A stretch of 64,000 bases of DNA from Pontederia crassipes (GCA_030549335.1 JAUKPH010000023.1:3553501-3617500); one strand, 5' to 3'. Shown: positions 10,184 to 22,820, counted from the first letter of the stretch. Numbers and translations are program-made. The notes: a model not told the origin generated them from the letters alone.

Positions 10184-11767
10184 TGTTTTGTATAAGCCTA
10201 AGCTATGATTGTCCAGTGAAAATATTCTTTTGAAATATTCTCCCCATTTTCGTATGCTTAAATGATACATGTATATGTTCTTATTTTTCCTGTTGTTAAA
10301 GAACTGGTTCGGAAAGATAGAAAGATCATTGACACATTTAGCGATAAAGTTGCCCAATAATTATCTCATAGTGGTTTTGTGTATGATGTTTTTGCTTCCT
10401 ACATCAAGTGGCTTTTAAATAAATTTACCTGCTCAAATTATACTAGATATCCAAACCTGCCTGCTAGTTGTTAACACATGGGATGTACCAATTTTAAGTC
10501 TCCGCACATAATTTTCCACCAAATTGGGGGTAGGAACATCAGACTTCAATGATGTCTATACCCCATCAACGCATAAAGGAAACTAAAAGAGTTTTAAATA
10601 CAATGTTGATCTTGTCAATGTAAATAGCAATTTCATTAATAAAAATGTGATTCCTACAAATCTGGTAGGTCTCCTCTTCTTAGTAAAAAACAGAGTTTTC
10701 AATGTAGACGTAGCTCAGTGAACTCCTTGTTTCGTAATTAAGTTGGTCATCAAACATTTTCCTTGTAAACTTGATAAAACACAACCTTGTCTCTTTTAAA
10801 GTGTATTACCAAACCAAATTGGTTGGCTCAGGTGGATAGCACGTCCAAGTCCACGGGAGCTAGTACTCTCGGATTCGTTTCAGAGTCCCCAATTTGGTTA
10901 GGTTTTATCTGTCCAGCTTTCTTTTCAATAATGGATTGGCTCTAAATAATGGGTTGCTGACCTTGTCTCAAAAAAAGAGCATTGGAAACTTGCTCTATTT
11001 ATTTTAGTAAATTCTTAAAGTCACCTATGTCAGGAAGTTCCTTCTGCCTCATTCATGAGCTTGTCTAACTTTCGTTGTCTATGTTGCAGTGCACTGAAGT
11101 CTGGAATATACACAGGCAAAACAATTTTCAAATGCAAAAGAATTGCATGCATTGTGGTTTATTTATTTTAATGTTTAAGATCCATTGGTTTAATATATGT
11201 ATTGGGTTACTATCATGCATTCTTTCTTTCGTCAGGAGTTAACTGACATAACCATTTCTTGCAGCCTAAAACCATTTCTGGTAATAAAGAAAGAGTTAGC
11301 TTTCTTCCATTTTCCTACATTGCTACCTGATTTAGTAATATTCAAGGCTAGCCAATTTAAATCTGCATGCTAAAGCTTGTCTCTATCTGGCAACTAATGT
11401 GGGAGTCACAACTGCAAATGTTGTCTGTAGTCAAGTGAGTGGTCTTGGCCATCCGATCTCTAATCAAGTTTATATATAACAGGATCCATCAGTACCATTT
11501 TCATGTTATCTTTTATGGCATCTAACCTCGGTGCTGAAATTTTGCTTTATGGTTTATTTTATTTTTTTCATTGTTTGTTTACTACATGTGAATTTGCTAA
11601 CTCACTATTTCTTAGTCATTCGTCAGCATCTTTTCTAATTCATTAGTTTGACAAGTTTATTATGGTTTCGTGCAGCTAAGCTGTTTTCAATACATCAATA
11701 GGTTATAATGCTACCACATTTCCTGCATAAAGTTCAATCAACCAGATGTCACCAAAATGGGAGAGAA
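10184..11767 (+). repeat. Array A module A4, truncated
   Basis: Fourth direct copy (GCCTAAGCTATG near 10196, AGTGCACTG near 11088, empty LINE target near 11580). It stops at 11767 in mid-module, where chromovirus-derived sequence begins. Confidence 0.7.
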
Positions 11768-11935
11768 CATCTTGATTCTGGATGATTTCAACTGGTCTTC
11801 TGCAAAATCTGAGATACTTTTTCTGAGATACTTTTTACGATTTTGTGGAGGCATTAGAAGATTTTCCTGTAAAATCTGAGAAATTTGCATTCTTGAAGGA
11901 GTGAGCTGAATATCAATTATGGCTTATGGTCCAGA

Positions 11936-12620
11936 ATGGAGGAATCTATGAGTCGCACTATTGGAACAACAAATGACTTTGGTGAATTTTCCTCTATAAA
12001 TGACACTTTGACAACTCTTGGGCTAAAGTATGATGATCTAACTGCCAGAGTGAATAATTCTACTCAATATAACAATGCTAGTGGCAATCAGAATGCAGCA
12101 TTCCATAATCCCGGATCATAAAAAAGGTACTAGGAACCTCTCTTAGTACTAGAAACATAAAATTAGAACTTCCAAGATTTTCTGGGATTGACCCTCTGGA
12201 ATGGATATTTAAAGCTGACCAATATTTGGATTTCTATAATATTGCTGAAGAAGCTGGTTTCCTTTGCCTTTGAAGGGGTTGCATTGCAATGGTATAGATG
12301 GATGTACGAGAATAAACAACTAAGCTCTTGGAATCATTTTGTAAAAGCCCTTCAAATTAGGTTTGGCCCATCAGAATTTGAAGACCATCAAGGAGCCTTG
12401 GCCAAATTAACTCAAACTGGTACAATTTTTTAATACTAGACCAAATTTGAAACATTGTCTAATAGAGTTAATGGATTATTTGAATCCTTCATTTTATCTT
12501 GTTTCATATCTGGACTTAAACTTGATATTAGAAGTGAAGTGTTGGCATTCCAACCTAAATCGCTACTACAAGCTACAAGATTAGCTAAATTACAGGAGGA
12601 AAAATTTTTGGATGCCAAAT
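11936..12620 (+). pseudogene. Chromovirus gag, broken
   Basis: Two or more frame segments. 11936-12121 resembles a gag N-terminal region. 12188-12433 contains the retrotransposon gag core (ALQWYRWMYENK, SWNHFVKALQIRFGPSE). The continuation near 12450-12620 lies in another frame and contains stops. Confidence 0.75.
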
Positions 12621-12758
12621 CTGCACCCAGGTAGATTTACACTAGACAACAATACTCTACATCACCTTCATTTTTCAAGCCTATGCAGTCAACTACTACT
12701 GATCCTATTGGTCAGCTTCCCAATGTATCTTCTAATAATTCTGTGACCAATTCAGTTA

Positions 12759-13166
12759 GTGTACCTAATGATGCTGAAAGGATTATGTTACAATTGTGAT
12801 GAAAAAATTCATAAGGGACATAAATGTAAACATCAATTTTTACTTTTATTATCCATAGACGAATCAGGAACTGAGCAAATAGAAGAATTGCACGATCAAC
12901 ATACTACTCCAGATCCTCTACCAGATTCTTTAGAGATCAATTTTCATGCTCTTGCTGGAGTTATGATGCCACAAATATTGAGATTGTGGGGCTATATAGG
13001 AGGAATACCTGTTACAGTATTAGTGGACAGTGGGTCCTCTGTTGTACCTTCTTCCTATTTAAATGTGATGATTGGAAATGGAGATAAGCCTAAGTATGCT
13101 AGATTGTGCTCACAGGTAATATTTCAATTGCAAACTTGCCATTCGAGGATGATTTTTATGTTTTAG
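12759..13166 (+). pseudogene. Chromovirus zinc knuckle and aspartic protease, broken
   Basis: Near the start is a CCHC knuckle, CYNCDEKIHKGHKC, with spacing C-X2-C-X4-H-X4-C. About 80 residues on is the protease active-site motif VLVDSGSS. The frame ends at 13166, and further protease or linker sequence continues with stops. Confidence 0.8.
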
Positions 13167-13393
13167 CCATATAAGGAGCCGATGTGGTATTGAGAGTTCA
13201 ATGGCTACAAAAATTGGGATTACTATGGATTACACTATTGCTTTAACAATGTCATTTGAATGACAAAATAAAAAAGTTTTATTAATAGGCAGAAATGATG
13301 TGTGTTCACAATCAGTTACCCATCATCAATTGAGGAGAATAATCAAACTACAAGATGTGATGACTTGTTTTCAGTTTTCTGTTCAGCAGGAGT

Positions 13394-14760
13394 GTGGAAG
13401 ACAATAATTTACCTCACGAAGTGCAGGAAGTCCTAAATCAATTTTCTGAAGTATTTTTTGTTCCCACATCTCTACCTCCATTTAGAGAAGTACAACATCA
13501 CATTCATTTATTCCTTAACAGTCAACTTGTCAATGAGAAGCCTTATAGATATCTTCATTTTCAGAAACCTGAAATTGAGAGGTTGGTAAAAGAGATGTGT
13601 GAACAAGGAGTGATACAACACAGCTCGAGTCTCTTTTCCTTTCCAGTGTTGTTGGTAAAAAAAAGGATGGCACTTGGCGATTTTGTGTGGATTACAGAGC
13701 ATTAAATGGTCTTACAATCAGGGATAATTTTTCTATTCTCACTATTGATGAATTACATGAAGCAGCTATTTTTTTTCTAAATTAGATTTAAGGGCCAGTT
13801 ATCATCAAATAAGAATGTTTAAGATGTAGAAAAGACTGCATTCAGAACTCATGAAGGGCATTATGAATTCTCATGCCTTTTGAATTGACAAATGCCCCTT
13901 CTACATTTCAATCTATCATGAACAGACTTTTTGCTCCCTATCTTAGAAAATTTGTTATCGTTTTCTTTGACGATATATTGATATATAGTCAGGATATGAA
14001 ATCTCATCAGCATCATTTATCTATAGCTCTCAAATGCTTAGAGGAACACAACTTTTATCTCAAGAAAAATAAATGTTGTTTTGCCCAAGAACGAATTGAA
14101 TATTTGGGACATTTTGGGTCTTCTCAAGGAGTTAAACCCGATGGACGAAAGGTAGATGCCGTGAAGAAATGGCTTATTCCAGTTACAGTTGAACAACTCG
14201 AGGCCTTTTTAGGCTTGGCTAGCTATTATAGAGGATTTGTTAGAGGCTATGCTTCTATAGCTGGACCACTAACATATTTACTACAAAACGATGCCATCAA
14301 GTGGAATGACAAAGCACCAGATGCTTTTAAAAAATTAAAGGATGCATTGGTATCAGCTCCAATATTACAGTTATCAAACTTCTCTAAACAATTTGTGGTC
14401 GAAATTGACGCTTCCGGATACGGAATTGGAACTATCTTACTACAACATAATCTATTAATATGTTATTACAGTAAGAAGTTAACTTCTAGGATGCAAAAGG
14501 TTTCAGTATATGTCAGAGAACTATTTGCTATTGTGGAGGCTGTCAAGAAATGAAAACACTATCTATTAGGTCACCACTTCATTATCAAGACTGACCATAA
14601 AAGTTTAAAGGAGATAGTGACTCAAGTAATTCAAACGCTTGAGCAACAATAATTTTTAGCCAAGTTAATTGGCTATGATTATTCAATTTTGTACAAATCC
14701 GGAGTAGAAAATAAGATAGCTGATGCATTATCAAGACAATTTAGCACCGACAGTCAATTT
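13394..14760 (+). pseudogene. Chromovirus reverse transcriptase and RNase H, broken
   Basis: 13394-13705 carries the first RT motifs ([22 protein letters not shown]), then shifts frame at an A-run near 13660. 13873-14553 carries MPFELTNAPSTFQSIMN, the catalytic FFDDILIYS, the connection domain (FLGLASYYRGFV) and the start of RNase H (VEIDASGYGIG). A stop near 14551 precedes the rest of RNase H (IADALSRQ near 14715). Confidence 0.88.
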
Positions 14761-14838
14761 TGTGAACTAACTACGCCAATTTTCAATGTTATTGATTAGA
14801 TTAAAGAAGAATACAACAGCAATGCACAACTGCAAACT

Positions 14839-16016
14839 TTGATAGAGGAAGTTCAAAATGGCAATTCTATTAGCTCAGATTTGGTGGTTAAAGATGGTTT
14901 GCCATATAAACAAGGACGAATATTTCTCTTGACTTATTGTTCGCTAATTCTTATGCTACTTGAAGAGTTTCATTCTACTCTTGTAGGTGGACACTTGGGG
15001 GTTCTCAAGACGTACAAAAGATTAGCAGCTGAATTTTTTTGGATGGAATAAAATCAACAGTTGAGAATTTTGTGCTGAAATGTCTGGTATGTCAAAAAAT
15101 AAAATATTGTAATCTAGATAGAGTATGGGAAGATATCTCAATGGACTTTGTCACTTCTTTACAAATTTCAAATGGATTTACAGTAGTCTTTGTAGTAGTA
15201 GATGGATTGTCTAAATATTGTCACTTAAGACCTCTGCTACACACTTCTCTGCATTCCAAAGTTGTCTGACTATTTATCGATATAGTGGTCAAATTACATG
15301 GATTTCCTATAACTATTATTTCAGACAGGGATTCTATATTTCTAAGTTCATTATGGAAGGAGCTTTTTAAGCTCAGTAATGCAAAACTTTGCATGAGCTC
15401 AAATTACCATCCCCAAACAGATGGACAAACAAAGGTTCTTAATAGATGCATGCAACAATATTTGAGAAGTTTTGCTATGGATAGCTCACATACTTGGTCT
15501 AAATTTTTACCATGGGCAGAATACTCTTTTAATACTTCCTATCACTCAAGCTCACACATGTATTCTTTTAATACTTCCTATCACTCAAGCTCACACATGA
15601 CACCATTTGAGATTGTATATGGAAGGAAACCTCTTACCGTTCCTACTTATGTGAGAAACCAATCCCAAATTGAAGCTGTGGATACAGAATTACAAGACAG
15701 GGATGGCATATTGAAGATTTTAAAGACTAACTTGACAGAGGCACAATCTAGAATGAAGGCTCTAGCAGATCAACACAGAGTTGATAAAGAATTTACAGAA
15801 GGTGATTTAGTTTTTGTGAAGTTGCAACCTTATAAACAAGGATCACTTGGTCAACACAGTTCACACAAGTTGTCACAGAGATTTTATGGGCCTTTTCCTA
15901 TAATTAAAAGAACAGGGACAGTGGCTTATGAATTGCAGTTACCGCATAATTCTAAGATCCATCTAATTTTCCATGTCTCTAAATTGAAGAATAGGTCAAC
16001 GCTTGCCTTCTACTGA
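14839..16016 (+). pseudogene. Chromovirus integrase, broken
   Basis: H2C2 zinc-binding region (GGHLGVLKTYKRLAAEFFW to CLVCQKIKY) at 14839-15120 with a frame change. The catalytic core follows (MDFVTSLQ, VDGLSKYCHL; then IISDRDSIF and SSNYHPQTDGQT at 15285-16016). The core contains a 13-residue in-frame duplication. The C-terminal part has the PYKQGSL, RFYGPFPIIKR and IHLIFHVSKLK motifs typical of gypsy integrases. Confidence 0.87.
15522..15599 (+). repeat. 39-bp in-frame tandem duplication in integrase
   Basis: Two 39-bp units, 15522-15560 and 15561-15599, differing at one base and encoding YSFNTSYHSSSHM twice. The length is a multiple of three, so the frame is kept. Confidence 0.9.
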
Positions 16017-16251
16017 GTTACCTAAATTTTCATATACTCAATGCCCTATTTTAAACCCTACAGCTGGGGTTGCTAATCGAATCATTAAAAGACGGGGACA
16101 GTTTATGCAACAAGTCTTGATTCAATGGGAAGGACTACCAGTCAAGGATGCCTCCTGGGAAGATTATGTTTTGATTAAATCTTCTTTTCCAGATTTGAAC
16201 CTCACGGATGAAGCTCCTTTTTCATCAAAGGGGAGGAATTGTTACAGATGA
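16003..16251 (+). pseudogene. Chromovirus integrase chromodomain
   Basis: Contains VLIQWEGLPVKDASWED and a following FPDLNL segment, the usual chromodomain signature at the end of plant chromovirus integrases. Such domains are thought to guide integration to chromatin marks. It overlaps the preceding integrase frame by 14 bases in a different phase, so a frameshift separates them. Confidence 0.85.
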
Positions 16252-16774
16252 AGTGGAAGAGATTAATCCAAGAGATAAACGAAAGGAGAAAGAAACCATC
16301 ATATTTGAAGGATTTTGTCACAAGTTAAAAAAAATATTTGAAGAAGCAAGAAGCTGAAGCAACAAAAGAACATAGAGACAATATATAATACAAAGCAATA
16401 TTTAGGAAATTCAGCAATAATTTAATAATATAATGTAGCATGAGATGTAATGTGGTTTGAATAACTGACTCATGTGAGGCAAATAACTGGCCCATATGAG
16501 ATAAATAACTGAATGTACGTGGAATTATATATAAATATAAGAAAGGAAGGATGAAGAGGGATCTTTTCTGCTCTTTGAACCAATCTGCAACATTGTATTG
16601 GTTTATAGGAGCTTTTGGGTTGCTCGAAAATCCCATTTTCCAACATTTACTCTAGTTGTTTTCTTTTCTTCTTTCCTTCTGGTTTAGATCTCATCCAGCA
16701 GCTATGGATTTAGTGGAAAATATCTGCAAAGTTGGGAAAAAGAAATCAAACATTTTAAAGACTAAACCCTAACA
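16240..16774 (+). repeat. Chromovirus 3' LTR
   Basis: Follows the polypurine tract AAAGGGGAGGAA. Begins TGTTACAG and ends CCCTAACA, giving the inverted ends TGTTA/TAACA, length about 535 bp. It overlaps the last codons of the chromodomain frame. Boundaries are inferred from the termini only, because the 5' LTR is absent. Confidence 0.75.
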
Positions 16775-16894
16775 TTTTGTTATTACCTTTCGGTTGCCAA
16801 CGGAGAGTTTAAAAAGGACCTATCATTTTATATTGTTAAATAACAAATACTACTGTGAACTTGGGTTTGGAACGACTGGGCTCGAGGGAAGTGG

Positions 16895-17110
16895 ACTGAG
16901 CTATAAGGGTTATAACAAAATCTTTGAGGATTATCCTCCGAAGGAGCCGGAAGTGTTGGAGTTATCGTCACGCTGTTGTCGGCGGCGGCGGCAGTTGTTG
17001 TTGTGCGCTGAGAAGGAGGGAGTGGAAGGTACGTCCTGGTGCAGATTGTTCAAGCTTATGTCCCTCCAGACGTCTTCCATGGTGATCCTCTTCCTCCTCT
17101 CTAGGTTCTC
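16895..17110 (-). pseudogene. FD-like bZIP N-terminal fragment
   Basis: The minus strand reads RRKRITMEDVWRDISLNNLH from near 17095, then an Asn/Arg-rich spacer and SGSFGG at 16934. One base out of frame it continues IILKDFV. TMEEVW-D-I-L--LH followed by a G-ILQDFL-like motif is the N-terminal signature of FD/FDP-type group A bZIP flowering regulators. The DNA-binding basic region, leucine zipper and C-terminal SAP motif are not found downstream. The frameshift and missing bZIP domain make it a gene relic. Family call from motif recognition only. Confidence 0.55.
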
Positions 17111-17385
17111 GGAGAACGCAAAAGAGTAGAAGAAGACCAAGATAAAAAGGAGACTAGTCCACCAGCCATAGCTCCCTACCGCTAGCAAGTCAAACAGGAG
17201 AGAGAGAGGACAAAGGAAGTAGACTAGTCTAGTGCACAGAAAGGCATTGTGTTTCGTTAAATATGGTCCCATCCCTTTGGTTGGACAAAAGGGTAATTAA
17301 TTAACTAATGCTACAAACAACGAGGAGAAGTGCGACCAATGATCATATGCAAGCCCCTTGGTAATATTAATATGAAACCCTAGTC
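17111..17385. other. Unassigned spacer
   Basis: Open on the minus strand upstream of the FD-like fragment (to 17272) but hydrophobic and unlike FD proteins. No other feature seen. Confidence 0.3.
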
Positions 17386-17401
17386 CTACGATATTATAAA
17401 A

Positions 17402-18205
17402 CAACAACAAAGCCTTATCCCACTAGGTGGGGTCGGCTACATGGATCACACGACGTCATTCCGCTCTATTAGTAACCAAACCTTTCGATATATTATTCAC
17501 CAATAGATCTTGCTCTATTAGTTCGCCAAGTGTCCGCCTTGGCCTCCCTCTCTCTCTTTTAATCGGACTCCCGATTATTTGATCTACTCTTCTTACTGGC
17601 GCATCTAATGGTCTTCTCTGAACATGACCAAACTATCTCAAACGATTCTCTACCATTTTCTCACTAATATGAGCCACTCCGACTCGTTCATGTATATGGT
17701 CATTCCTAATCTTATCTAATCTTGTATGACCACACATCCATCTCAACATCCTCATTTCGGCTACCCCCACTTTACGTTCATGTTGTCCCTTCATGGCCCA
17801 ACATTCACTGCCATATAACACTGTCGGTCTTATAGCAGTACGATAGAATTTTCCTTTAACTTTGTTGGGTACTTTTCTATCACAAAGAACTCCAGTGGCT
17901 TTCCTCCACTTACACCAACCAGCTTGAATTTTATGATTAACATCGTCATCAATCTCACCATCTTGTCTTACAATTGATCCTAAATATTTAAACTTTGTCA
18001 CTTGAGGGATTATATCCTCCCCTAGCCTAACTTCCAAATCGTCTTTAAGTTGTTTATTTGTGAAATTGCAATGCATATATTCTGTTTTATTCCTACTTAA
18101 ACGAAAACCCTTTGACTCCAACGCATTTCTCCATATTTCCAATTTTGTATTAATTTCTTCTCTTGAATCCGTTAAAAGTACTATATCATCCGCAAATAGC
18201 ATGCA
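17402..18205 (-). mobile_element. 5'-truncated RTE LINE copy
   Basis: Minus-strand copy matching the last roughly 815 bases of the intact LINE, from its FADD motif to the GTT tail (CAACAACAA at 17402). Flanked by a 16-bp target duplication, CTACGATATTATAAAA, at 17386-17401 and 18206-18221. It begins almost exactly at the LINE position of the catalytic motif. A Trp codon of the intact copy (RLRWFGH) is a stop here. Confidence 0.93.
17633..18202 (-). pseudogene. RTE reverse transcriptase C-terminal fragment
   Basis: About 189 residues from MLFADDIVLL through WMCGHTRLDK to VENRLR, then a stop where the intact LINE reads Trp. Nearly identical to the corresponding part of the 2562-5621 protein. 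Lacks endonuclease and the first RT motifs. Confidence 0.9.
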
Positions 18206-18221
18206 CTACGATATTATAAAA

Positions 18222-18736
18222 GATGGGATAAAATCGTAAGATCATCTATTCAGAATTAAAATTATATTAAAAAAATTCTCACCGATATCGGTTACGAATA
18301 ATAAGATCATAAAATCGTAAATCTTAAGATTTAGACCGACATCATGACAATCTTGCTCATCATAATTACTATCAAATCTTAACTAAGTACTCGCTGTTCG
18401 TAGTGTCAAGATTTTGTTAAACTAAGTCCTCACCTATGATGTTGAGTTTTTAAGAAGGGTAAAAAGATTTTATGGCTTATCTAGTCTTCCGATGATTTCA
18501 TCTGATTCCACAATCGAGCAAAATGATAAATTATCTTATGATAAAGATAAAAAAAATGATGATAATGCAAAAAAATAATAATATGATATGACAAAGATGT
18601 AATGTCTTAGACATAAAGATGAATTGATCATCCATCATTCACTATACAATGATTTTATGTCCCTTGTCATAAATATTTTGTGCTCTAGAAGTTAAAAATA
18701 AGTGCATAATATGCCTTAAAATTAATGTTTCCATAT
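18222..18736. other. AT-rich spacer
   Basis: No gene, RNA or clear repeat seen between the RTE copy and the next LTR. Confidence 0.4.
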
Positions 18737-19023
18737 TGTCACAAATTCCTTCACAAACATCATTTTTGCATAATCATGTATTCAATTAACATATTAAGTT
18801 AGTTTAGATCCCCATATAGTCATGTTTGCATATAGTAATTAATATTCAAATTAAGAAATATTATTATTAAATTATTATTAATATTAGATTATTAGGAATA
18901 TATTATAAAATTATAAATAATATAATATATATATGTTTTAACTATGATTAATAAGTTTAATTAGGATTAGCATACATAATTATGATAAATATGGTGATTG
19001 GCCACTGATATCATCATTTAAGA
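18737..19023 (+). repeat. 5' LTR (alignable part) of gypsy element 2
   Basis: Aligns with 23679-23998. Beyond 19023 the copies diverge abruptly, so the true LTR may be longer or the 3' copy rearranged. From 19024 to about 20230 I see no domain; a short open frame on the minus strand at 19158-19415 is unrecognised. Confidence 0.7.
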
Positions 19024-20230
19024 TTTCAAGCACCTACAACAACTGCCTAATGGGACATTTTTTTGAACCTCCACGTGACCTTGCAAAATATAGAAAAACA
19101 TATATAAACTACTAATAATTATCCATTCATAGTCGAAAAATTATCAGAGATCGAACCCTAGCAAAACTGGCCGAACAAATTCGAAAAGGTCGGTTGTTTG
19201 AGGTGAGTTCCCTCATTTGAAATTAATCCTCTGATTGTGATGATCATTTTTCGTGATTCGTCCTCTATAAATTTTGAATTTAGCTTTCCATGGCCAATAG
19301 AATCACTTAAAAAGAGTTTTATACATGATGATATGAATTTAGCTTCTTGGCCACTCATTTTGTCCCGAATCAAATACAGACCCACCTTGTAAATTAGGGT
19401 ATAATTAAGATCCACTAAATTAGGTTTGAAATTTAAATATGTTAAATTGGACTTTATAATGGTTCAGTGGAAAGTAGACTCATCTTATTTGGACTTGTAT
19501 ATATGGAAAAATGAATTTTTCAACCCATATGGCTTCTTTTGTTAGGTTTGAGAACATTGACGGAATAAAGGATGAATTAACTTTTTTTTATAAAGGTATA
19601 CAAGGATTTTAATTTTATAATTTTTATGCCTAACTACTACTGAAGTCTAGCTTTTAGGAAAATTATAATATTGTCAAGTATAAAAGTATTAAGAAAGGTG
19701 TAATTATTATTTCAGTGAAAAATAATCTACTAGAACATAAAACCTATGTTCAGTTCTCCTAACCCTTATAAATTGTTCAATTGATGATATTCATAGATTG
19801 CATATCATAATAAGTCTAGTTTCTATTTCATCCAGAATCGTAAGATTTGAACTTATAATTAATAAGTTATGAGTTGTTAATGGATACACACTCTAACTAG
19901 AATTCTAAGACAACACCTAGTCACGTTTTGGAAGATTGAGTAGTTTCAAGTATACAATAACATATGAACATAAATATATGAAATTAAATACGAATATTTA
20001 AACGATGCATACGCATTTATGCATCATGAGAATGCATTGCATATCACTTTATTTGTGATTGAAAAGTAAAAGGCATTATTGTTTGTAGGGAATCATTAAG
20101 TTACAAGTGGGAGGGAGAAAATATAGTAAACATTTTTGAAAAAATAAATTGCAAGGTGAGTGGGTAAATTTACAATATAGCAAAATGATATATGTTGCTT
20201 CTTTTATTTATAGTAATATTTGAACTAAGG

Positions 20231-20368
<138 letters not shown>

Positions 20369-20514
20369 GAAAATGATTTTGTTCTATGGATAGTGCTTAT
20401 GATATATTTCAAGAATTTTATATGAGATAAAGCAAACTCTTACATGAAATATTTTCAAGAAATAATGCTTGTGATGCCAAAATAAGAAAATTTATTTGAT
20501 ATTAATATTATGAC

Positions 20515-21800
20515 ATGTGTACTTTATTAATATTAAACTCCATGGGCTCATTGTCACATAAATTAATCAAGGGATGTGAAGCTTACCTTAGTTATGTGAT
20601 TGATATAAGTAAAAGGCCAATGTTCCAAACGTATATGAATTTGTATATGTTTTCTCAAAGGATCTTTTTGGATTATCACTGGAAAGAGAGTTTGAGTTTA
20701 GTATTGAACTTCTTTTAGGAACAACACCTATATCTAGTGCTCGTTATCTAATGGCATCAGTAAAATTAAAAGTGTTAAAGTTGCAATTACAAGAACTATT
20801 GGTCAAAGGCTTCATTAGCGTTTCTTCTTGGGGTGCACCAATATTATTTGTTAAAAAGAAGAATGGAACGTTCCAGCTGTGTATTGATTATAGACAAATC
20901 CTCTTATGGATTGATGATCTTTTTTACCAATTACAAGGAGCAAATATATTTTAAAAAATATACCTGCAACAATACTATCATTCATTGAGAATTAAATATG
21001 CTGACATTGCCAAGTCTGCCTTTAGAACTCTTTATGGAAATTATGAATTTTGCGTGATGCCATTTAGTTTAGCAAATGCACCTATAGCTTTTATGGATCT
21101 AATGAATCGACTTTTTAAATCTTACTTGGATAAGTTTGTGATTAATTTTTTATTGATGATATACTAGTTTATTCTTGAAGGAAAGAAGAACATGAAGAAC
21201 ATTTAAGCATTATTTTGCATATATTACAAGAGAAATAATTATTTGCAAAATTCAGCAAGGGTGAATTTTGGCTCAATTCACTTGTATTTTTTGGACTTGT
21301 AATCTCAACATAAGGCATTTATGTGGACCCAACAAAGGTTGAGACAAAATTAAGTTGGGAGCCTCCAAAGAGTGTGACAAAAGTGAGATGTTTTCTTATT
21401 TTAGTAGGATATTATCAATGTTTTTTGAAGGTTTCTTTATGATTGCAATTTCATTAAGAAAAATGTGAAGTTTGAGTGGACAAAGCAATGTAAATAAAAA
21501 GGCTTCAAAAAATTAAAGATATATTTAACCTCTATGCTAGTGTTGACACTACCAAGAGGTTATGTGGTGTATAGTAATGCTTCTCAAGTTGGGTTGCATT
21601 CTAATGCAATATGAAAATGTTATAGCATTTGCTTCTTGACAACTCAAACCCCATGAGTTAAACTATCCACACATGATTTAGAATTGGTAGTGATAATTTT
21701 TTTTCTCATAAAATATGGAGACATTATCTTTATGAAGAGGCATGGCAATTTTTTAAGAATCACAAGAGTTTGAAATATTTGCTTACACAAAAAAATTGAA
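20515..21800 (+). pseudogene. Gypsy element 2 reverse transcriptase and RNase H, broken
   Basis: A protease-RT linker and first RT motifs around 20655-20954 ([28 protein letters not shown]). Next, 20985-21167 carries [21 protein letters not shown]. The catalytic region reads FLLMIY beside a frameshift. A degraded connection and RNase H region follows to about 21800. Many stops and frameshifts. Confidence 0.75.
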
Positions 21801-21935
21801 TCTATGCCAATGAAGATGGATGGATTTATTTAAGAACTATGATTTCACAATTTATTATTATTTTTGTAAAGCCACTACAAATTATCGAGTCTTGTAGTAC
21901 ATGTAAAGGTATATCAATTACCATTATTACTCGAA

Positions 21936-22820
21936 TTGAAATCCTTAGAAGTTGACTCGAAGACAAGTGAGGAAGGAGCACTCTCATCACATTCTGAAGG
22001 TAAACCCATTCTAGATGAGAGAACACGTGAAGTACAAGATCAAGATAGAGAATTAGTGAAAATCACCAATCAAGTGAAAAATGTAGAGCAAACTCAAATT
22101 TTATTAAATGATGATGGGACTTTAATGTTTGGCAGTGGATTATGTGTCCATAATGTTAGAAATTTTAGGCAAAAAATAATGGAGGAAGCTCGTTGTTCAC
22201 ATTATATTATGCATTCGGGTAGTACTAAAATGTATAGAGATTTGAGGAGAAACTTTTGGTGGAATGGTATAAAGAATATAGTATAGTATATCTCTCAATG
22301 TTTAGTATGTCAATAGGCAAAAGTAAAACATAAAGCTGCAGGTAGACTCTTCAATCAATTCCAATATCCGTATGGACGTAGGATGAAATCACTATGGATT
22401 TTTCAAGAACCAAACCACCAAAGGAAATTATGACACTGTTTGGGTAATTGTTGATCGCCTTATCAAGTCTGCATAATTCATATTAGTTCGAAAGGATGAC
22501 TCTTTAAATACATTAACCAAGCTATATATTGATGAAATTGTGAGTGCTACATGGTGTTCCAACATCTATCATTTCATATAGAGATTCTCCTTTTACATCT
22601 CAATTCTAACATAGTTAAGGGCATAAAATTAAAGTTTAGTACTTCATTTCATCCTCAAACATATAGTCAACTGGAGAGAGCAATTCAAACACTTGAAGAG
22701 ATACTCAATGCTTATATCATAGAATTTAACGGATCTTGGATGAACATTGCCATTAGCTATTTTTTTGCCTCTAATAATAGTTCTCATTCAAGTATCGAGA
22801 TAGCTCCTTTTTTCAAGTAG
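21936..22820 (+). pseudogene. Gypsy element 2 integrase, broken
   Basis: 21936-22286 contains the zinc-binding part (EARCSHYIMHSGSTKMYRDL, NFWWNGIK). The core near 22560-22820 contains TSFHPQTYSQLERAIQTLEE and the SHSSIEIAPF segment. A foreign insert follows at about 22820. Confidence 0.75.

Larger units (their letters stand above)
11768..16774 (+). mobile_element. Ty3/gypsy chromovirus, 5' LTR missing, coding region broken
   Basis: Order gag, zinc knuckle, protease, reverse transcriptase, RNase H, integrase, chromodomain, polypurine tract and 3' LTR, all on the plus strand. The C-terminal chromodomain places it among plant chromoviruses. Frames are interrupted many times. No match to the 3' LTR is seen near the left end, so the 5' LTR and primer-binding site are deleted or lay outside the retained part. 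Confidence 0.88.

Noticed and set aside
16325-16636. 103-residue hydrophobic minus-strand frame.
   Set aside because: Lies wholly within the chromovirus LTR, antisense, with no motif.
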